A stretch of 64,000 bases of DNA from Dehalogenimonas lykanthroporepellens BL-DC-9 (GTDB lineage: Bacteria > Chloroflexota > Dehalococcoidia > Dehalococcoidales > Dehalococcoidaceae). Below are positions 57,038 through 64,000 of the stretch, piece after piece. How positions within the stretch are numbered: position 1 is the stretch's first letter; every line of letters begins with the position of its first letter. A program made the translations under genes and the position numbers. The notes beneath the pieces were generated by a model that made no database searches, was not told where the DNA came from, and was given only the letters and a program-made list of their open reading frames with translations. The DNA lies in assembly GCA_000143165.1 (NCBI GenBank), contig CP002084.1:1622511-1686510 (forward strand), in the 5' to 3' direction.

Positions 57038-57574
57038 TTACGCGGCTTCGCTGACAGTCAGGATAAACCGGTTGTCGCCGTCTCGTCTCAACAGGTTGAC
57101 CTCGCCGAGGTCATTGCGGAAGAGCAGGAAATCTTCCCGGCTACCGTTCAGCACGGCCACCGCTTCATCGACGGACATCGGTTTGGTGGCGTAATGCTCC
57201 ATGCGGATTATCGGTTGTGTGTTTTCACCGGCGCCGGTCAGTTCCGGCGCGGCGCGCCGCCCGGTCTCCCGGTCGAACCCGGCAGATTTGTTCTTGAAAT
57301 CCTGGGCCTGACGATCCAGCACCTCGACCAGCTGGTCGATGACGCTGGGCAGACTTTCGGCGCGGCTCTCGGCGTTGATGATCGGCCCGCGGACGTCCAG
57401 GGTGGCTTTAGCCACGAAACGGTCTCTGGCGGATTTGGTGGACTGCTCGGTTATTTCCAGTTTCAGTTCCTGGGCCTGGGGCAGGTGACGGCCGACCTTG
57501 GTGAATTTCCGCTCTATCTGTTTCCGGGTGGATTCGGCCAAAGTCAGGTTTCTGGCGGTGATGATGATTTCCAT
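57038..57574 (-). CDS. hpf: Ribosome hibernation promoting factor, long form
   Basis: 178 aa. The N-terminal S30AE domain (MEIIITARNLTLAESTRKQIERKFTKVGRHLP) binds the 30S subunit. The C-terminal dimerisation domain is residues about 120-178 (IIRMEHYATKPMSVDEAVAVLNGSREDFLLFRNDLGEVNLLRRDGDNRFILTV). Long HPF makes 100S ribosome dimers in stationary phase. The linker is of normal length. It follows comF by 19 nt in the same direction, with GGAGG before the ATG. Confidence 0.95.
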   Translation of the reverse strand: MEIIITARNLTLAESTRKQIERKFTKVGRHLPQAQELKLEITEQSTKSARDRFVAKATLDVRGPIINAESRAESLPSVIDQLVEVLDRQAQDFKNKSAGFDRETGRRAAPELTGAGENTQPIIRMEHYATKPMSVDEAVAVLNGSREDFLLFRNDLGEVNLLRRDGDNRFILTVSEAA

Positions 57575-57593
57575 TACGGCCTCCTTACGATGG

Positions 57594-58286
57594 TTAGATT
57601 TCGCGGGCCAGCGTTAAGGCTCTGACCTCAGCCGCTCCGCCGGCTGTCAGCGCCCGGGCGCAGGCGTTGAGGGTGGCCCCGGAGGTGGCGACATCGTCTA
57701 TCAGGATAACGCTCCGGCCTGTCAGGCTACTATTATAGCACCGAAAAGCATCGGCAACAGCATTCCGGCGGTCGGTTACGGACTGGCTTTCGGCCTGCGG
57801 CCGGGTAGACCTCGTCTTCCTGAGAGTATCGACGAACACCGGGGTATCGGTCAGGCGGTGAATCATGATGGCCAGCAGTTCGGACTGGTTGTAGCCGCGT
57901 TCCCGAAGCCGGGACTTGTGCAGAGGCACCGGCACCAGGGCATCCGCCGTCAGGTCATGGAGTTTCATATATTCGGCCAGATAGCCGCCCAGCGGGCCGG
58001 CCAGATCGCGAAGGTTATTGTACTTGAACTGGTGCACCGCCTTCTTGATGACGCCTTCGAAGCGGAAGACGGAATGCAGGGCGGTCAGTTCCGGAGCGAT
58101 GTCGTCGCAGGAGGGGTGATGGTCCAATCCCTTGCCGCATCTGGGGCAGAAAGGAGGCAGTTGAAAGGGCAGGTCCCGGCGACAGCTCTGACAGAAATAG
58201 GCGCCCTCACGTCCGCAACCCAGGCAGTATCGGGGAAAGAAAAAATTGAGTAGCCTGTCCTGACCGCCCAACAGCCGGCCTAACAT
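57594..58286 (-). CDS. ComF-family phosphoribosyltransferase
   Basis: 230 aa. An N-terminal zinc ribbon has two Cys pairs (CLGCGREGAYFCQSC, then FCPRCGKG). The phosphoribosyltransferase part contains LVPVPLHKSRLRERGYNQSELLA and the PRPP loop VILIDDVATSGATLNAC. ComF is needed for DNA uptake in competent bacteria, probably at single-strand entry. The operon with hpf is common. Complete. Confidence 0.92.
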   Translation of the reverse strand: MLGRLLGGQDRLLNFFFPRYCLGCGREGAYFCQSCRRDLPFQLPPFCPRCGKGLDHHPSCDDIAPELTALHSVFRFEGVIKKAVHQFKYNNLRDLAGPLGGYLAEYMKLHDLTADALVPVPLHKSRLRERGYNQSELLAIMIHRLTDTPVFVDTLRKTRSTRPQAESQSVTDRRNAVADAFRCYNSSLTGRSVILIDDVATSGATLNACARALTAGGAAEVRALTLAREI

Positions 58287-58307
58287 CGGGGCACCCTTGA
58301 GCGGGGA

Positions 58308-58532
58308 CTAATAGTTAACCGGGTTGCGTTGCCGCATGTTGTTGGAACCGTTGCCGATGGGTTCGTTGATATACACATCTCCATTGCGGATTTTTAGATT
58401 ATACCCGCATTCCGGATTGGTGCAAACCCAGGCTTTATAATGGATGGCCGCGCCCTGATTGCCGAAGTCCGACAGCGGCACCAGGTCACCGGATTTACAT
58501 ACCTGGCAACTGGGGAATCTGGTTTCTTCCAC
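58308..58532 (-). CDS. Small zinc-ribbon protein, unknown
   Basis: 74 aa. CQVCKSGDLVPLSDFGNQ and VCTNPECGYNLKIRNGDVYI give a four-Cys zinc ribbon (C-x2-C and C-x4-C). A polar tail follows (IGNGSNNMRQRNPVNY). No characterised relative is recognised. It precedes comF by 22 nt and may share its transcript. Confidence 0.75.
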   Translation of the reverse strand: MEETRFPSCQVCKSGDLVPLSDFGNQGAAIHYKAWVCTNPECGYNLKIRNGDVYINEPIGNGSNNMRQRNPVNY

Positions 58533-58694
58533 GGAGACTACCTCCCAACCGGTTTTAACCGTTCAACTGTGCGGTATTATATCTTATGTACTAGGACTAT
58601 TACAAGAGATTTTTTCAGGCTACGGCCTGGCGTTTCAAGCGTTTCTCTTGTCGGTGATGTTATAATCAGGGGGAAATTCGGTGGGAGGTGGTCT

Positions 58695-59336
58695 ATGCCG
58701 CAGAAGAAATTCGAACTCGAAGGTTTCACGGCCGTCGAAGTGCGTAACGCCATGCAGGTCGAAATCCGACAGGGGGCGGCATTCGAGGTGGTGCTGGAAG
58801 CCTCTGCCGAAATTGTCAACGAAGTCCACATCGGGGTCACCGGTTCTCTGCTCAAAGCTCGTTTCCAGACCCGGCTGGGCCATTTGGGTCTGCTGTTCAA
58901 GCAGGTTTCGTCACCAAAGTTGCTGGTCACCATGCCGGAGCTGGAATCAGTCAAACTGGCGGCGGCCACGCGGGGCCGGATGACCGGTTTTACCGGTCGT
59001 GAAGTGTTTGTCGCTGAACTGGCCGGCGCTTCCCGGCTGACCGGTGACATTGAATGCGGTCAACTTAGGCTGGAAGGCGGCGCCGCTTCGTTCTTTGAAC
59101 TCTCCGGCAGGGTGCAGAACCTGGTGGTCGATCTGTCCGGCACCTCTCATGCCAGTCTGGAGAAGCTGACCGCGGGAGACACCGTTGCCAAGCTGAGCGG
59201 AGGGTCTACCCTGACGGTTGATATCCAGGGTCGGCTGGATGCCGACATTACCGGGGCTTCCAGTCTGCGCTGGACAGGCGCGCCGTCCCTGGGCGACGTC
59301 AAGGTCACCGGCGCCTCGTCACTGGCCCGGAAATAG
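58695..59336 (+). CDS. DUF2807 (GIN-domain) protein, cytoplasmic-type
   Basis: 213 aa from the ATG at 58695, which has GGGAGG 6 nt upstream; the longer frame is a shadow. FELEGFTAVEVRNAMQVEIRQGAAFEVVLEASAEIV is the start of DUF2807, and repeated beta-helix turns follow (LSGTSHASLEKLTAGDTVAKLSGGSTLTVDIQGRLDADITGASSLRWTG). There is no signal peptide, unlike the second copy. Similar to the next gene, so a tandem duplication. Role unknown. Confidence 0.85.
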   Translation: MPQKKFELEGFTAVEVRNAMQVEIRQGAAFEVVLEASAEIVNEVHIGVTGSLLKARFQTRLGHLGLLFKQVSSPKLLVTMPELESVKLAAATRGRMTGFTGREVFVAELAGASRLTGDIECGQLRLEGGAASFFELSGRVQNLVVDLSGTSHASLEKLTAGDTVAKLSGGSTLTVDIQGRLDADITGASSLRWTGAPSLGDVKVTGASSLARK

Positions 59337-59453
59337 CCGACAGCTACCTGAACTTGCGACCAGTCCGAAACCATACCGCGGTATGATGACGGCAGGCGCC
59401 GTCCTTTGTATAATTTCAGGAATATAGGTTCTATCGGTTCCGGGAGGCATGAC

Positions 59454-60230
59454 ATGTATCGAAAAGTGCTGGTTATCGTTCTCGTCACTGTTCTGGCGGC
59501 CACAGCCGCCGGCTGTTTCACCGTCGGCAGTATCGTCGGCCGGGGGCCGGTGGAAACCCGGGACTTCGAATTCGACAGCTTCACCCGTTTGCAGGTATCC
59601 AGCGCCTTCGAGGTGACGGTTGCCCGGTCGGATGAATTCTCCGTGAGTGTTACCACTAACGAGAACCTCTTCGATTATCTTGACCTGAGCCGGGTCGGCG
59701 ATACGCTGAGCCTTCGCTTGAAAAGCGGCAGTTATACCTTCGCTTCTCTCAAGGCGCGGGTGACCATGCCCGACATTTTCAGCGCCGAGATTACCAGCGC
59801 TTCTGAAGCCACCATTTCCGGCTTCGAATTCACCCATGCTCTGAACCTGACCGCTTCCGGTGCCAGCCAGATTCACCTGACCGATATGACCACGGGTGAA
59901 CTGACACTACAGGTATCCGGTGCTTCCCGCCTGACCGGTGATGTCAATTCTGGTGAAGGGTCCTTCAATATCTCCGGCGCCTCGACTCTGGAACTGAGTG
60001 GTTCAGGCGGTGGGCTTACGGTCACCGGCTCCGGGGCTTCGACTGTGGCCTTGAAGGAATTTACTGCCGGCAATATCGGTTTGGATTTCTCCGGCGCCAC
60101 CACCGGCTCGGTACGCGCTGGCGGCCGGCTGGATGTGACGCTTTCGGGTGCTTCCTCATTACGCTATTTTGGTAACCCGGTAATCGGAGACGTCAATGTC
60201 AGCGGCGGCTCGTCGCTGAACAGCGGGTAA
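59454..60230 (+). CDS. DUF2807 (GIN-domain) lipoprotein
   Basis: 258 aa from the ATG at 59454 (GGGAGG upstream). MYRKVLVIVLVTVLAATAAGC is a lipoprotein signal, Cys 21. FDSFTRLQVSSAFEVTVARSDEFSVSVTTNENLFDYL begins the GIN domain, and repeated S-GAS-L motifs form a right-handed beta-helix. It would be anchored outside the cell. It ends 3 nt before folC. The pair of unanchored and anchored paralogues is notable. Confidence 0.88.
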   Translation: MYRKVLVIVLVTVLAATAAGCFTVGSIVGRGPVETRDFEFDSFTRLQVSSAFEVTVARSDEFSVSVTTNENLFDYLDLSRVGDTLSLRLKSGSYTFASLKARVTMPDIFSAEITSASEATISGFEFTHALNLTASGASQIHLTDMTTGELTLQVSGASRLTGDVNSGEGSFNISGASTLELSGSGGGLTVTGSGASTVALKEFTAGNIGLDFSGATTGSVRAGGRLDVTLSGASSLRYFGNPVIGDVNVSGGSSLNSG

Positions 60231-60233
60231 CCG

Positions 60234-61580
60234 ATGACGGATACCTCTTACCAGAGTGCCCTTGACTGGCTCTACGGACTGGTTGATTATGAAACTGCCG
60301 GCTTGCCGCGCAACCCGGCCAATTTCAATCTGCGCCGGGTCGCCCTGATTCTGGAAAGGCTGGACAATCCTCATCTCAAAGTTCGTACCGTCCATATCGC
60401 CGGCTCAAAGGGTAAGGGTTCGACCGCGGCCATGATAGCGGCGGTGTTGAGCCGGGCCGGCTATCGCACCGGTTTGTACACCTCGCCGCATCTGTCGGAA
60501 ACTACGGAGCGTTTCAAGGTTGATGGTAGCGATATGACTCCGGAGGAATTCGTTGCCGGTATCGGCGTCCTGCGGCCTCTGGTGACCGAAATCAACGCAT
60601 CACCCCGGTACGGCAGATTGACCGTCTTCGAGGTCATGACAGCGCTTGGCTTTATGTTTTTCGCCGGGCGCGGCGCCGTCTGGCAGGTTATCGAAACCGG
60701 ATTGGGCGGTCGGTTGGATGCCACCAATGTCGTTTTGCCGGAACTGACGGTGCTGACCAGCATCGGCCTGGAACATACCGAAGTTCTCGGTCATACCCTG
60801 GCGGCGATCGCCGGTGAAAAAGCCGGCATCATCAAGCCCGGAGTCCCGGTGGTGAGTGCGCCTCAGCCCCCGGAAGCCCTGGCGGTCATCGAGCAGGTCG
60901 CCGCTGAAAGAAACGCTCAGCTGGTTACCGTTGACCTGTCCCTTCTGACACCCTCGGTCGTTACCGGCGACCGGCAGTCGTTCATCGTGACCGGACAGCG
61001 GGATACTTACCGGGTGAATCTACCACTGCTGGGCGGTTATCAGCGGCTGAATGCCGCGGTGGCGCTCCAGGCCCTGGAAACGCTGGCCGACCGGGGGCTT
61101 GAACTTGAAAAAGCCGATATCGAGTCCGGGCTGGCCGCCGTCGTCTGGCCTGGCCGGTTTCAAATTGTGTCCCGTCGACCCTGGACCATTATCGACGGGG
61201 CTCATACCCCGGCGGCCGCCGCGGAGTTCGTCGGTTCGCTGAGGTCCATGCTCCTCGATCGGCCGAGGCCGGCGGTTTTGGTCATCGGCGTTTCCGCCGA
61301 CAAGGACGTTGCAGGCATGGCTGAGCCGCTGGCTCCCTTTTTCGATGTGGTCATTGCTGTTGCCACCCGGCACCCGCGGGCCATGCCGGCAGGACGTCTG
61401 GCCGATGCTTTCCGCCCGGCATCGGCCGATGTCAGAACAGCCGACAGCGTTAAAGACGCCGTGAAGAGCGCCCGGGCAATCGCCGGGGACGAAGGACTGG
61501 TGGCGGTCACCGGTTCGTTATTCGCCGTCGGTGAGGCCCTGGAAATGTTCCGTACCGATGGAATCATCCGGGAGGCATAA
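60234..61580 (+). CDS. folC: Folylpolyglutamate synthase / dihydrofolate synthase
   Basis: 448 aa. The P-loop HIAGSKGKGSTAAMIAAVLSRAGYRTGLYTSPHL lies near residue 50. WQVIETGLGGRLDATNVV is the second Mur-ligase motif, and IDGAHTPAAAAEF and the VIGVSADKD region form the C-terminal domain. It adds Glu residues to folate. The start ATG at 60234 is separated from the lipoprotein stop by only 3 nt. Confidence 0.95.
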   Translation: MTDTSYQSALDWLYGLVDYETAGLPRNPANFNLRRVALILERLDNPHLKVRTVHIAGSKGKGSTAAMIAAVLSRAGYRTGLYTSPHLSETTERFKVDGSDMTPEEFVAGIGVLRPLVTEINASPRYGRLTVFEVMTALGFMFFAGRGAVWQVIETGLGGRLDATNVVLPELTVLTSIGLEHTEVLGHTLAAIAGEKAGIIKPGVPVVSAPQPPEALAVIEQVAAERNAQLVTVDLSLLTPSVVTGDRQSFIVTGQRDTYRVNLPLLGGYQRLNAAVALQALETLADRGLELEKADIESGLAAVVWPGRFQIVSRRPWTIIDGAHTPAAAAEFVGSLRSMLLDRPRPAVLVIGVSADKDVAGMAEPLAPFFDVVIAVATRHPRAMPAGRLADAFRPASADVRTADSVKDAVKSARAIAGDEGLVAVTGSLFAVGEALEMFRTDGIIREA

Positions 61581-61636
61581 AACCTCCCGTTGACTCTGAC
61601 GTTATACCTATAAACAGGAGAGGTGATAGTGACCAG

Positions 61637-62482
61637 GTGAAGACCAAACCGATGCTGGCCAGCGGACTGACACTGGTACTGTGTGCCGCTTTGGCGGTAC
61701 TGACAGCCAGGGGACAACTGCGTTTTCTGGAGGACGAAGGCATCGGCCTGCCGGAAGTATCCGCCGGCTGGCCCTTGATTTATTTCTTTGGCGCGGTGGC
61801 CGTGATGAGCCTGGTACTGGCATTTCTGCCGCTTCGGATGGTCCGGTTGGCGGCTAAGGGCCTTTTCCTGGCGCTTTTCGGCTGGGGCGTGTTCGTCGTC
61901 CTGGGACTGGTTCTGACGCCCTGGCCGGCCGGGATTATCGCCGCTTCGGGCGCCGTTGCCTGGCTGGTGTGGGGCCGAATCTGGCTTCACAATCTTCTGC
62001 TGGGCATCGCTCTGGCCGGTTATGGGGCGGTTTTCGGGATACTGTTGTCGCCCGGAACGGCGGTGCTCATCATGGTGGCACTATCGATTTATGACCTGAT
62101 TTCAGTAAGGTCCGGGCACATGATGTGGATGGTCGGTAAGCTTACCGGTGTTGAAGTGGTGCCGGCCTTCATTTACCCTGTGGACCGGGCCGGCTGGCGG
62201 CTCGGGGTGAATGATATTAACCTCGATGAAAAATCCGACCGGGACGTTTCTCTCCTGGGCGGCGGCGACGTTGGTTTTTCCCTCATCGTCATGGTGGCGG
62301 TTCTGGCTGAGGCTGGAATCCTCGCCGCCCTGTTCATGGGGGGCTGTCTCCTGTTGGGATTGATGGCGGTCTACCCGGTTCAGAAAATCTTCTTCAAGGG
62401 CGGCCCGACACCGGCTCTGCCGCCGCTGGCAGTGGCCGCCGGTATCGGCTGGATCACTTTGAAACTGGCGGGACTGATTTAA
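61637..62482 (+). CDS. Presenilin/SPP-type intramembrane aspartyl protease
   Basis: 281 aa with about nine predicted membrane helices. The catalytic pair is seen as SIYDLISV (YD motif) and LGGGDVGFSL (GxGD motif), and ALPPL near the C-terminus corresponds to the PAL motif. These residues identify the A22 family, best known from archaea and eukaryotes. The protein probably cleaves membrane-embedded segments; no substrate is evident. It starts with GTG at 61637, about 56 nt after folC. Confidence 0.88.
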   Translation: MKTKPMLASGLTLVLCAALAVLTARGQLRFLEDEGIGLPEVSAGWPLIYFFGAVAVMSLVLAFLPLRMVRLAAKGLFLALFGWGVFVVLGLVLTPWPAGIIAASGAVAWLVWGRIWLHNLLLGIALAGYGAVFGILLSPGTAVLIMVALSIYDLISVRSGHMMWMVGKLTGVEVVPAFIYPVDRAGWRLGVNDINLDEKSDRDVSLLGGGDVGFSLIVMVAVLAEAGILAALFMGGCLLLGLMAVYPVQKIFFKGGPTPALPPLAVAAGIGWITLKLAGLI

Positions 62483-62488
62483 TTGCCG

Positions 62489-62708
62489 TCAATCGGCCAG
62501 GTTTACCTTGACTTCGGCCCGCTCGAAATCCTGAGCCACGGGTAGCTCTCTTGGTTTGAAAACGGCCAGCCTTCCCAGCCAGCGGTCGGGGATGATTTCC
62601 AAACGGGTGCGGTATTAGGTGTCGATCTCGTTCAAGTAATCGCGGGCCAGCCCGATGAACACGCCCCTGGTTTTCGGTGCCGGGGTGTCGTTGAGCAGAC
62701 ACCGTCAA
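62489..62708 (-). pseudogene. LemA-family remnant
   Basis: The C-terminal end of a LemA protein is readable in two frames. SAQRHPGTENQG corresponds to the conserved GTEN segment; a shift then gives VFIGLARDYLNEIDT, an in-frame TAA, and YRTRLEIIPDRWLGRLAVFKPRELPVAQDFERAEVKVNL. One frameshift and one stop make it non-functional. The N-terminal helix is absent. Confidence 0.55.
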
Positions 62709-62789
62709 TGGTAGAAGTAAAAAGCCGCAAACAGCGCTCCCAGCGCCGGCAGAGCGGTACCGTTCAGAATCAGGAAATAGGCTGAGTTA

Positions 62790-62993
62790 TCAACCGGCAT
62801 CCGTTACTGATACTTCGGGGGAGATTATCCAGGCGGTTTTCAGCATCCCCAGGTAAGAGCCGTCATTGTTACGAACCGCGTAGTAGACAACTTTGATAAC
62901 CCGGCCATCTGTCTTGCGGGTGATATATTCCTCACTGTCGCGCCGGCCGGACTTGAAAGCGGCTTTTATTCGGTCAATTGAAGATGGATCCAA
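62790..62993 (-). pseudogene. PAS/DUF438 C-terminal fragment
   Basis: 67 codons from a TTG start. MDPSSIDRIKAAFKSGRRDSEEYITRKTDGRVIKVVYYAVRNNDGSYLGMLKTAWIISP matches the last third of a PAS-like DUF438 protein, with the GRRD-AE(F/Y)-I and AVRN..G.YLG blocks. The N-terminal domains are missing and an in-frame stop lies directly upstream, inside fmt. It is probably a remnant. Its overlap with the fmt 3' end (20 nt) suggests an old gene fusion or deletion. Confidence 0.55.
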
Positions 62994-63930
62994 TCAGGTT
63001 TCTCTGTCCCCGCAGAAACTCGGCTCCGGTTGCCGGGCGTTTCCCGGCTGATTGTAACCGGACGATGCCCAGCAGGCCGGCACCGGTGCTGACCGCCCAG
63101 GGAACCGCCATGTCCGGATTTCCGGTCACGATAGTGCCCGGAGGTTTGTCAGCAGGAATATTCAATGGTATCGTTTCCAGTAGCTTTATTGGCCGGTCGC
63201 CCCACCGGGTCGTGGCTCCCGGCCAGGGTTGCAAAGCCCGGATGCGTCGCCAGATGACCTCGGCTGGCTCTGACCAGTCGATCAGTCCGGCTTTCTTGGT
63301 CAGCATCGGGGCGTAACTGACGTTATCGGTCGGTTGGGGGTGGGGTTTTATTGTTCCCGATAATATCTGCGGCAGGACATCCAGCGTCAGGGCGGCCCCG
63401 ATGATGGCCAGACGACCGGTCAGTGAACCGGTGGTGTCATGAGCGAATATCGGGGTCTGCGCCCGGGTATAGACATCACCGGTATCAATGCCTTTATCCA
63501 TTTTCATGATGCTGACGCCGCTGAAGCGGTCTCCGGCGGCAATGGCGGCGGCAACCGGCGAGGCGCCCCGGTAGCGGGGTAACAGCGAGGCATGAATATT
63601 GATACAGCCCAGCCGGGGGATTGCCAACACCGGTGAAGGCAGGATGAGGCCGTAGGCGGCTACAACCACCAGGTCAGGCTGAAGGTCGGCCAGTCGCTCT
63701 AGTTCTTCGGGGGAACGCAGTGAACCCGGCTGGCGCACCGCCAACCTGAGAGATTCGGCCCGGTGTTTCACCGGTGAGGCCGTCAGGTTGCGACCGCGTC
63801 CGGAAGGGGCGTCCGGTCGGGTATATACCGCCACGACATCATACCCTTCTCCGGCCAGTCCTTCGAGGGCGGGGACGGCGAAGTCAGGGGTTCCCATGAA
63901 TACTATCGTCGGTTTTTTTTCCGGTACCAT
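62974..63930 (-). CDS. fmt: Methionyl-tRNA formyltransferase
   Basis: 318 aa from the ATG at 63930 (MVPEKKPTIVFMGTPDFAVPALEGL), with AGGAAA upstream. It formylates Met-tRNA for initiation. The catalytic set N-x-H-x-S appears as GCINIHASLLPRYRGASPV, followed by D in the GVSIMKMDKGIDTGDVY segment. The C-terminal OB domain is present (IKLLETIPLNIPADKPPGTIV). The end overlaps the PAS fragment by 20 nt. Complete. Confidence 0.95.
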   Translation of the reverse strand: MVPEKKPTIVFMGTPDFAVPALEGLAGEGYDVVAVYTRPDAPSGRGRNLTASPVKHRAESLRLAVRQPGSLRSPEELERLADLQPDLVVVAAYGLILPSPVLAIPRLGCINIHASLLPRYRGASPVAAAIAAGDRFSGVSIMKMDKGIDTGDVYTRAQTPIFAHDTTGSLTGRLAIIGAALTLDVLPQILSGTIKPHPQPTDNVSYAPMLTKKAGLIDWSEPAEVIWRRIRALQPWPGATTRWGDRPIKLLETIPLNIPADKPPGTIVTGNPDMAVPWAVSTGAGLLGIVRLQSAGKRPATGAEFLRGQRNLIGSIFN

Positions 63931-64000
63931 TTTCCTATGCGGGATTGTATCACCCTTTATTATTTTTGGAAACAGCTTTACCAATAACGGTCGGCAGTAA

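Noticed and set aside
1..64000. CRISPR array or rRNA genes
   Set aside because: No regularly spaced repeats or rRNA-like sequence seen. The TGCGGTGG copies are too short and irregular for CRISPR repeats.

Overview
The window holds most of an integrated contractile-tailed (myovirus-type) prophage, from the left edge to about 50.79 kb, followed by about 13 kb of host chromosome. The right end of the prophage abuts the 3' end of a tRNA-Ala(GGC) gene. The left attachment site lies outside the window. Host genes (an sdpR/sdpI-type operon, cysS-ispF-ispD, radC, ogt, hpf, comF, folC, a presenilin-type protease and fmt) suggest a Dehalococcoidia-like (Dehalogenimonas-type) Chloroflexota bacterium. 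That assignment is an inference from gene content and protein appearance, not from a search.

Prophage layout, mostly on the minus strand and so read from high to low coordinates. At 44-50 kb is the lysogeny and integration block: a LexA/S24 repressor with its operator, an unrecognised two-gene unit, and a plus-strand DUF2924 / large serine recombinase / small HTH module. At 43-44 kb are an early gene and a phage-encoded sigma-70 family factor. At 34-43 kb are replication and recombination genes: PD-(D/E)XK nuclease, Sak4-like ATPase, DUF669 protein with an SSB-like tail, ERCC4 nuclease, RecD2-like helicase and a primase-helicase. Next to the primase lies a cluster of TGCGGTGG iterons that looks like a replication origin. 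At 26-33 kb are the packaging genes and the portal. At 10.7-20 kb are the head genes, including an adenine methyltransferase fused to a prohead protease and scaffold. At 0-9 kb are the tail genes: terminator candidate, sheath, tube, frameshifted assembly chaperone, tape measure, LysM/tube baseplate proteins and hub.

The most notable regulatory feature is a 32-bp motif, TCCGAC-N14-TCCGGTAAGTAA. It occurs seven times with invariant spacing, always on the minus strand and always shortly upstream of the first gene of a transcription unit. One copy lies directly behind the sigma gene. The simplest model is a cascade: repressor, then an early operon making the sigma factor, then sigma-dependent promoters for replication, packaging, head and tail genes.

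Several insertions interrupt the phage core. A plus-strand HTH plus 1597-aa helicase-nuclease-GreA-type protein (20.4-25.4 kb) is a likely defence module. A plus-strand tyrosine recombinase pair sits at 30.2-31.7 kb. An IS3-family element (9152-10402) splits a small gene. A low-GC redox cassette (11.16-15.35 kb: Crp/Fnr, DUF1638, DsrE, PNPOx-like flavoprotein, iron-sulfur flavoprotein, peroxiredoxin) is flanked by a 19-bp imperfect repeat of the 5' end of the phage gene it entered. The cassette's peroxiredoxin has an in-frame UGA at the peroxidatic Cys position, followed by a well-formed bacterial SECIS-like hairpin, so it is a strong selenoprotein candidate.
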